This document shows, in pieces, positions 59,856 to 64,000 of a stretch of 64,000 nt of DNA (position 1 is its first letter; the number at the start of each line of letters is the position of its first letter). This DNA comes from Parageobacillus thermantarcticus (GTDB lineage Bacteria > Bacillota > Bacilli > Bacillales > Anoxybacillaceae): the NCBI RefSeq assembly GCF_900111865.1, contig NZ_FOJS01000004.1, forward strand, positions 62,169 to 126,168. The letters are read 5' to 3'. The notes under the pieces were generated by a model. That model was not told where the DNA came from. It made no database searches and saw only the letters and a program-made list of their open reading frames with translations. A program made the position numbers and the translations under genes.

Positions 59856-61241
59856 TTATTTTCCTAAACAAAATTGCGAAAACAGCTGGTCAATTAAGCT
59901 CTCATGCACCGTATCGCCAATAATTTCGCCAAGAAGCTCCCATGCTCTTGTCAAATCGATTTGTACAAGATCAACAGGCATTCCGGATTCAATGCCGGAA
60001 ATTGCATCTTCAATCGCTTTTTTTGCTTGCTGAAGCAAAGCGATATGGCGTGAATTCGAAACATACGTAAGGTCGCCTGTTTCGACAGCACCACTGAAAA
60101 ACATGTCGGAAATAGCGGTTTCTAAATCTTCCATTCCTTTTTCATGCAGCAGAGATGTCGTAATAATCGGACGACCCTCCGCTAATTGCTTGACCCGATC
60201 CATATCGATGTTTTGCGGCAAATCGGTTTTGTTCACGATAACGATGAAATCCATTCCTTTGACCATGTCAAAAAGCTTTTCGTCTTCTTCTGTCAGCGGC
60301 TCATGATAATTTAACACAAGCAAAACTAAATCAGCTTCCTTCAACATTTGCCGCGAGCGTTCGACGCCGATGCGCTCGACAATATCTTCTGTTTCGCGAA
60401 TCCCTGCCGTATCAATTAATCGAAGCGGAACACCGCGCACATTCACGTACTCTTCGATCACGTCGCGCGTCGTTCCGGGAATGTCCGTGACAATCGCTTT
60501 GTTTTCATGCACAAGCGCGTTTAATAACGATGATTTTCCAACGTTCGGCCTGCCGATAATGACCGTCGCCAAACCTTCTCGCAAAATTTTGCCCTGCTGT
60601 GCGGTCTGCAGCAATTTTTCAATTTGTTCGCGTACGTATTGCGCTTTTTCCATTAACAGATGTGGCGTCATTTCTTCGACATCATCGTATTCGGGATAAT
60701 CAATGTTCACTTCAACATGGGCGAGCGTCTCTAAAATCGTCTGCCGCAATTCGCGAATTCGTTTCGATAAGCGCCCTTCCATTTGCTGCAGCGCCACGTT
60801 CATCGCCCGGTCCGTTTTCGCCCGAATCAAATCGATAACCGCTTCCGCTTGCGATAAGTCAATTCTTCCGTTTAAAAACGCGCGTTTCGTAAATTCTCCT
60901 GGCTCGGCAAGCCGCGCCCCGTTCGTTAATACAAGCTGCAACACGCGATTGACAGAAACCAACCCGCCGTGGCAGTTAATTTCGACAACGTCCTCCCTCG
61001 TAAACGTCTTTGGCGCACGCATGACCGATACCATTACTTCTTCGACCGTCTGGCCGCTTTTTGGATCAACAATATGACCGTAATGAATCGTATGTGATGG
61101 AACATCCTTAAGATGTTTCCCGCTTGGGCTTTGGAAAATGCGGTCGGCAATGGTTATCGCTTCATCGCCGCTCAGTCTGACAATCGCGATTGCTCCTTCT
61201 CCCATCGGTGTGGAGATCGCGGCGATCGTATCAAATTCCAT
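59856..61241 (-). CDS. mnmE: tRNA modification GTPase MnmE (TrmE)
   Basis: A 461-residue GTPase, partner of MnmG. The N-terminal folate-binding domain (1-118, with [22 protein letters not shown]), a helical domain, an inserted G domain ([33 protein letters not shown]) and the C-terminal catalytic motif FCLGK are all present. The upstream gap has three DnaA boxes. Confidence 0.97.
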   Translation of the reverse strand: MEFDTIAAISTPMGEGAIAIVRLSGDEAITIADRIFQSPSGKHLKDVPSHTIHYGHIVDPKSGQTVEEVMVSVMRAPKTFTREDVVEINCHGGLVSVNRVLQLVLTNGARLAEPGEFTKRAFLNGRIDLSQAEAVIDLIRAKTDRAMNVALQQMEGRLSKRIRELRQTILETLAHVEVNIDYPEYDDVEEMTPHLLMEKAQYVREQIEKLLQTAQQGKILREGLATVIIGRPNVGKSSLLNALVHENKAIVTDIPGTTRDVIEEYVNVRGVPLRLIDTAGIRETEDIVERIGVERSRQMLKEADLVLLVLNYHEPLTEEDEKLFDMVKGMDFIVIVNKTDLPQNIDMDRVKQLAEGRPIITTSLLHEKGMEDLETAISDMFFSGAVETGDLTYVSNSRHIALLQQAKKAIEDAISGIESGMPVDLVQIDLTRAWELLGEIIGDTVHESLIDQLFSQFCLGK

Positions 61242-61321
61242 CGCTTTCTCACCTCTCTTTGCTGACAGACAAAAAAACTGATCTATCTATATGTTAGACA
61301 ACTGCCGTTGCCAATAACGAT

Positions 61322-61376
61322 CTATCCACAATTTTTCGTTAATCATTTCAATTTTAACTTATCCACATGTGAATAA
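61322..61376. promoter_or_regulatory. DnaA boxes upstream of mnmE
   Basis: CTATCCACA at 61322-61330, exact TTATCCACA at 61359-61367, and abutting inverted TGTGAATAA at 61368-61376 (one mismatch). The 254-base gap has no gene. I recall a DnaA-bound cluster at the trmE locus of B. subtilis. Confidence 0.65.
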
Positions 61377-61433
61377 CAATATGAAGTGCTTATACGGAAA
61401 GCTAAAAACACGAGCGTTAAACTCAATCTAAAA

Positions 61434-61486
61434 AAGAAGAAAAAGAGGCTGCCTCGCTTGTTCAAGAGATAGCCCCTTTTCATCGA
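61434..61486 (-). terminator. terminator of jag
   Basis: AGGGGCTATCTC / GCGAGGCAGCCTCT imperfect stem on the minus strand followed by TTTTTCTTC. Confidence 0.7.
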
Positions 61487-61495
61487 CATGACTTG

Positions 61496-62119
61496 TCATT
61501 TGATTGGAGAGATTACCACATAACGGCGTGGCTCTTCCCCAACCGAATAAGTAGTCACTTTTTCATTGTTCGCCAACGCGGTGTGAATAATTTTTCGTTC
61601 ATGTGCTGGAAGCGGCTCCAGTTTTATTTCTTTTCCTGTTTTTATCGCTTTTTCCGCTAACTTTTGCGCCAGCTGAATAAGCGCTTTTTTCCGTCTTTCT
61701 CGATAGTTTTCCGCGTCAACGATAATGGAAACATATTCTTTTGCGTAGCGGTTTGCGACAAGCTGAGTTAATAATTGCAGCGAATTTAATGTTTGTCCAT
61801 GTTTTCCGATCAACAAACCGACTTGTTCTCCCGTGATCATGAATGTGACTTGGTTGCCGTTTTGCTGTTTCTCGATTTCTACCGCTGTTGCTCCCATCTG
61901 TTTTACAACATTTTTTAAAAATAACTCCGCTTCTTCAACCGGGTCTGCTATGAGTTTTGCTTTTACAACCGCTGGTTTGCTCCCAAAAATTCCAAACAAT
62001 CCTTTTCTCCCTTTTTCTAGCACAATAATTTCGGCACGGTCCCTCGAAACACCGAGCTGCTGCAGCGCTAACTGCACAGCTTCATCAACAGTAGCGGCGG
62101 TCGCGGTTACTTCTTTCAC
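61496..62119 (-). CDS. jag: SpoIIIJ-associated RNA-binding protein Jag (KhpB)
   Basis: A 207-residue protein with an N-terminal Jag_N domain (1-50), a KH domain (about 60-135, with [17 protein letters not shown]) and an R3H domain (about 145-205, ending VVISP). KhpB-type proteins bind RNA and affect cell elongation and division. Overlaps the spoIIIJ end by 4 bases. Confidence 0.95.
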   Translation of the reverse strand: MKEVTATAATVDEAVQLALQQLGVSRDRAEIIVLEKGRKGLFGIFGSKPAVVKAKLIADPVEEAELFLKNVVKQMGATAVEIEKQQNGNQVTFMITGEQVGLLIGKHGQTLNSLQLLTQLVANRYAKEYVSIIVDAENYRERRKKALIQLAQKLAEKAIKTGKEIKLEPLPAHERKIIHTALANNEKVTTYSVGEEPRRYVVISPIK

Positions 62120-62886
62120 TTTTTCGTTCCTCCTGAACGGGCAGAGTCAATAGTCGGTCCTTTAATGAAATACGTTTGCGCAATAGAGAAAATATTTCCA
62201 ACTACCCAATAAAGCGATAAAGCAGCTGGAAAATTAATGGCGAAAATCACAATCATAATTGGCATCATCCAAAGCATCATCGCCATTTGCGGATTTTGTT
62301 GCCCTGCGCCAGCCATTACGATTTTTTGTTGGATAAATGTCGTAATCCCTGCGACAATCGGTAAAATATAATATGGGTCTTTTTCACCGAGGTCGAACCA
62401 TAAGAAGTTGTGTTCGGCAATTTCTCTCGTCCGCATAATGGCGTGATAAAATCCGATTAAAATCGGCATTTGAATAAGAATAGGAAAACATCCCGCCATC
62501 GGGTTTACGCCGTGCTTTTGAAACAACAACATCATTTCTTGTTGGAGCTTTTGTTGCGTTTGCATGTCTTTAGAGCTATATTTTTCTCGAAGCTTTTGTA
62601 TTTCCGGCTGTAATGCCTGCATCGCTTTTGCATTTTTTGTTTGCTGGATCATTAATGGCAAGATAAGCAAACGAATGAAAATCGTGACGACAATAATCGA
62701 CAATCCATAGCTTCCGCCTAAAACATTAGCAACATATTTAATTAACCAAGAGAGCGGGTATACGATATACTCATTCCAAAAACCTTTGCTCTCTGGCGTA
62801 ATCGGTTCATTAATTTGCGTACAGCCTGATATGAATGTAAGCAACGCCGCTAACCAAATCGTTAACCAAATTCGCCTCTTCACCAT
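62116..62886 (-). CDS. spoIIIJ: membrane protein insertase YidC/SpoIIIJ
   Basis: A 256-residue Oxa1/YidC insertase, a lipoprotein with lipobox FISGC near residue 20 and five membrane helices. The conserved Arg in [12 protein letters not shown] and the [24 protein letters not shown] segment are typical. SpoIIIJ is needed for forespore sigma-G activity in Bacillus. I use ATG 62886, with AGGAGG 6 bases upstream. Confidence 0.95.
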   Translation of the reverse strand: MVKRRIWLTIWLAALLTFISGCTQINEPITPESKGFWNEYIVYPLSWLIKYVANVLGGSYGLSIIVVTIFIRLLILPLMIQQTKNAKAMQALQPEIQKLREKYSSKDMQTQQKLQQEMMLLFQKHGVNPMAGCFPILIQMPILIGFYHAIMRTREIAEHNFLWFDLGEKDPYYILPIVAGITTFIQQKIVMAGAGQQNPQMAMMLWMMPIMIVIFAINFPAALSLYWVVGNIFSIAQTYFIKGPTIDSARSGGTKK

Positions 62887-62965
62887 CTTTTTCCTCCTAA
62901 CCGACAAATTCGCATATCCTAAATATGTATTTTAACATCATTGCAAACAAAATGGGCGCTCTTTT

Positions 62966-63316
62966 TCATTTTATCTCTCTTTTTAGCGCGCCCGCCTTGC
63001 GCAATACATGAAGCAAACTGCTCTTCACCTCAAAATATGTCATGTCCGCGGCCGGAATCCTAGCAATAATGACATAGTCTTTTCCCGGCAAAATATCGTC
63101 TTTCATTTCCAAAAAAACTTGTCGGATGTAACGCTTAATTCGGTTTCTTACAACCGCTTTCCCAAGCTTTTTACTCACTGATAATCCGATTCGAAAATAC
63201 GGTTGCCCAGGCCGGTCAAGCATATAAATAACAAATTGCCGATTCGCCATCGACGTACCGCGCTGAAACACCTCTTGAAATTCTTCGTTTTTCTTTATGC
63301 GATACTTTTTCTTCAT
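62966..63316 (-). CDS. rnpA: ribonuclease P protein component
   Basis: A 116-residue basic protein of RNase P, which trims tRNA 5' ends. Motifs: [41 protein letters not shown] (the RNR motif, RNA binding) and [11 protein letters not shown] take ATG 63316 to fit family length; the open frame extends upstream into the rpmH end and a terminator-like hairpin. GGAG lies 12 bases before the start, a little far. Confidence 0.93.
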   Translation of the reverse strand: MKKKYRIKKNEEFQEVFQRGTSMANRQFVIYMLDRPGQPYFRIGLSVSKKLGKAVVRNRIKRYIRQVFLEMKDDILPGKDYVIIARIPAADMTYFEVKSSLLHVLRKAGALKREIK

Positions 63317-63359
63317 ATCACGGAAACACTCCATCTTTTTTTCATATCCAGACATCGCT

Positions 63360-63389
63360 GAGAAAAAAGACCACTGAAACTTCAGTGGC
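63360..63389 (-). terminator. terminator/attenuator between rpmH and rnpA
   Basis: CCACTGAA / TTCAGTGG stem on the minus strand (63388-63371), then TCTTTTTTCTC. It may lower rnpA expression relative to rpmH. Confidence 0.75.
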
Positions 63390-63524
63390 CTATGCGGATA
63401 ATACTTTTCTTCCTTTACGGCGACGACGCGCAAGCACTTTTCTACCATTTCTCGTGCTCATGCGCGCACGGAACCCATGAACTTTGCTACGTTTCCGTCT
63501 ATTTGGTTGGTACGTCCGTTTCAT
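63390..63524 (-). CDS. rpmH: 50S ribosomal protein bL34
   Basis: A 44-residue, very basic ribosomal protein ([19 protein letters not shown] ... RKGRKVLSA), full length. GGGAGGTG lies 8 bases before ATG 63524. It is the usual neighbour of the origin, normally followed by dnaA on the opposite strand. Confidence 0.98.
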   Translation of the reverse strand: MKRTYQPNRRKRSKVHGFRARMSTRNGRKVLARRRRKGRKVLSA

Positions 63525-63569
63525 CTATGACACCTCCCTGAGGAATAACTGTTACGGGCAGTCTTTCTA

Positions 63570-63599
63570 ATTATATTGAACAATCTAACAAAATGTCAA
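63570..63599 (-). promoter_or_regulatory. sigma-A promoter of rpmH
   Basis: TTGACA (63599-63594), 18-base spacer, TATAAT (63575-63570). It remains intact 72 bases from the IS end. Confidence 0.85.
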
Positions 63600-63631
63600 C
63601 CGCCCCAAGATTTTTGCTACGTTTACGAATA

Positions 63632-63640
63632 TGTGGATAA
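63632..63640 (-). promoter_or_regulatory. DnaA box near the origin
   Basis: TGTGGATAA, the exact reverse complement of TTATCCACA, between the rpmH promoter and the IS. A weaker ATATTCACA at 63661-63669 abuts the IS. Confidence 0.75.
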
Positions 63641-63670
63641 GTTTCGAACATCGTTTTTACATATTCACAT

Positions 63671-64000
63671 AGTTAAGTCCATATAATTGTGTAAAAAGGG
63701 AAATAGAAAAAGAGCCATGTTGCTTCCCCTTTGGTAGAATAAACAGTGGACAAACAAACACCAAACATAAGGAGGAATGCAACCATGGCTCAATATCATA
63801 TTACCCTAAATGATGAACTTCTGCACGGGTTATTCACCAGAGATGAAGGATTAGCTAAGCTACTGGAACAAGTCCTCAATCAAATCCTCGAGGCACAAGT
63901 AGAAGAACAGCTGGGGGCTCGCCGTTATGAACGAACGGAAGAACGAAAAGGATATCGCAACGGTTCGTATCCACGCCAGCTGACAACCCGGGTGGGACGG
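63671..64000 (+). mobile_element. IS256-family insertion sequence (left end, runs off the window)
   Basis: The left end reads GTTAAGTCCATATAATTGTG then TAAAAAGGG, closely resembling the terminal inverted repeat of IS256-type elements. A transposase of that family begins 113 bases in. The right end and target duplication are outside the window. The exact first base is uncertain by one or two. Confidence 0.85.
63784..64000 (+). CDS. IS256-family (mutator) transposase, partial
   Basis: The first 72 residues of a transposase that continues past the edge: MAQYHITLNDELLHGLF..., with the family block VLNQILEAQVEEQLGARRYE followed by RTEERKGYRNGSYPRQL. The DDE catalytic residues lie further on and cannot be checked. 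AAGGAGG lies 10 bases before ATG 63784. No stop or frameshift in the visible part. Confidence 0.9.

Overview
The window is chromosomal DNA from a thermophilic Bacillaceae bacterium. The best fit is the Parageobacillus/Geobacillus/Anoxybacillus clade; this is inferred from protein similarity, moderate GC, strong AGGAGG ribosome sites and Bacillus-type gene order, and no species can be fixed. The right end lies beside the replication origin. Genes from about 33 kb to 63.5 kb are almost all on the minus strand, pointing away from an origin just off the right edge, and follow the conserved Bacillus order leading to rpmH.

Left part (1-32.6 kb) is accessory metabolism on both strands: rocB-like peptidase; sucrose PTS permease and sucrose-6-phosphate hydrolase behind a RAT/terminator switch; a tartrate/D-malate-type dehydrogenase; the PucR-type activator adeR with alanine dehydrogenase; pdxK; a nitrilase-family amidohydrolase; a PutP/OpuE sodium/proline symporter; the qoxABCD quinol oxidase operon; trmH; an amino-acid permease; a truncated Schlafen/RecG-like ATPase with ten 21-bp tandem repeats; an HD-GYP gene broken by a 5-bp repeat expansion; a Rieske oxidoreductase; manA; an AGCS sodium/amino-acid symporter; two very small genes (one YjcZ-like); a cdaR-gntP-glxK glycerate/gluconate operon; and a POT peptide transporter.

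Right part (33-63.5 kb) is the origin-proximal core: rlmH; htrC-walJ-walI-walH-walK-walR (cell-wall two-component system); purA; dnaC (replicative helicase), rplI, gdpP, yybS; rpsR-ssb-rpsF; ychF; a molybdopterin oxidoreductase; DUF951; an MscS channel; yyaC (divergent); a DUF554 protein; parB-soj, noc, rsmG, mnmG, mnmE, jag, spoIIIJ, rnpA, rpmH. Two perfect parS sites (in parB and walK) and two DnaA-box groups (rlmH/htrC gap and upstream of mnmE) show that the region also carries segregation and replication-control sites.

At the right edge the expected rpmH-dnaA gap is interrupted by an IS256-family element starting near 63671; its transposase runs off the window. I found no CRISPR array, tRNA, rRNA or phage region, and no clear candidate for a wholly new system. 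The most unusual items are the IS at the origin, the repeat-expanded ATPase, the slippage-type frameshift, and the matched palindromes that directly follow two paralogous PucR/CdaR-type regulators.
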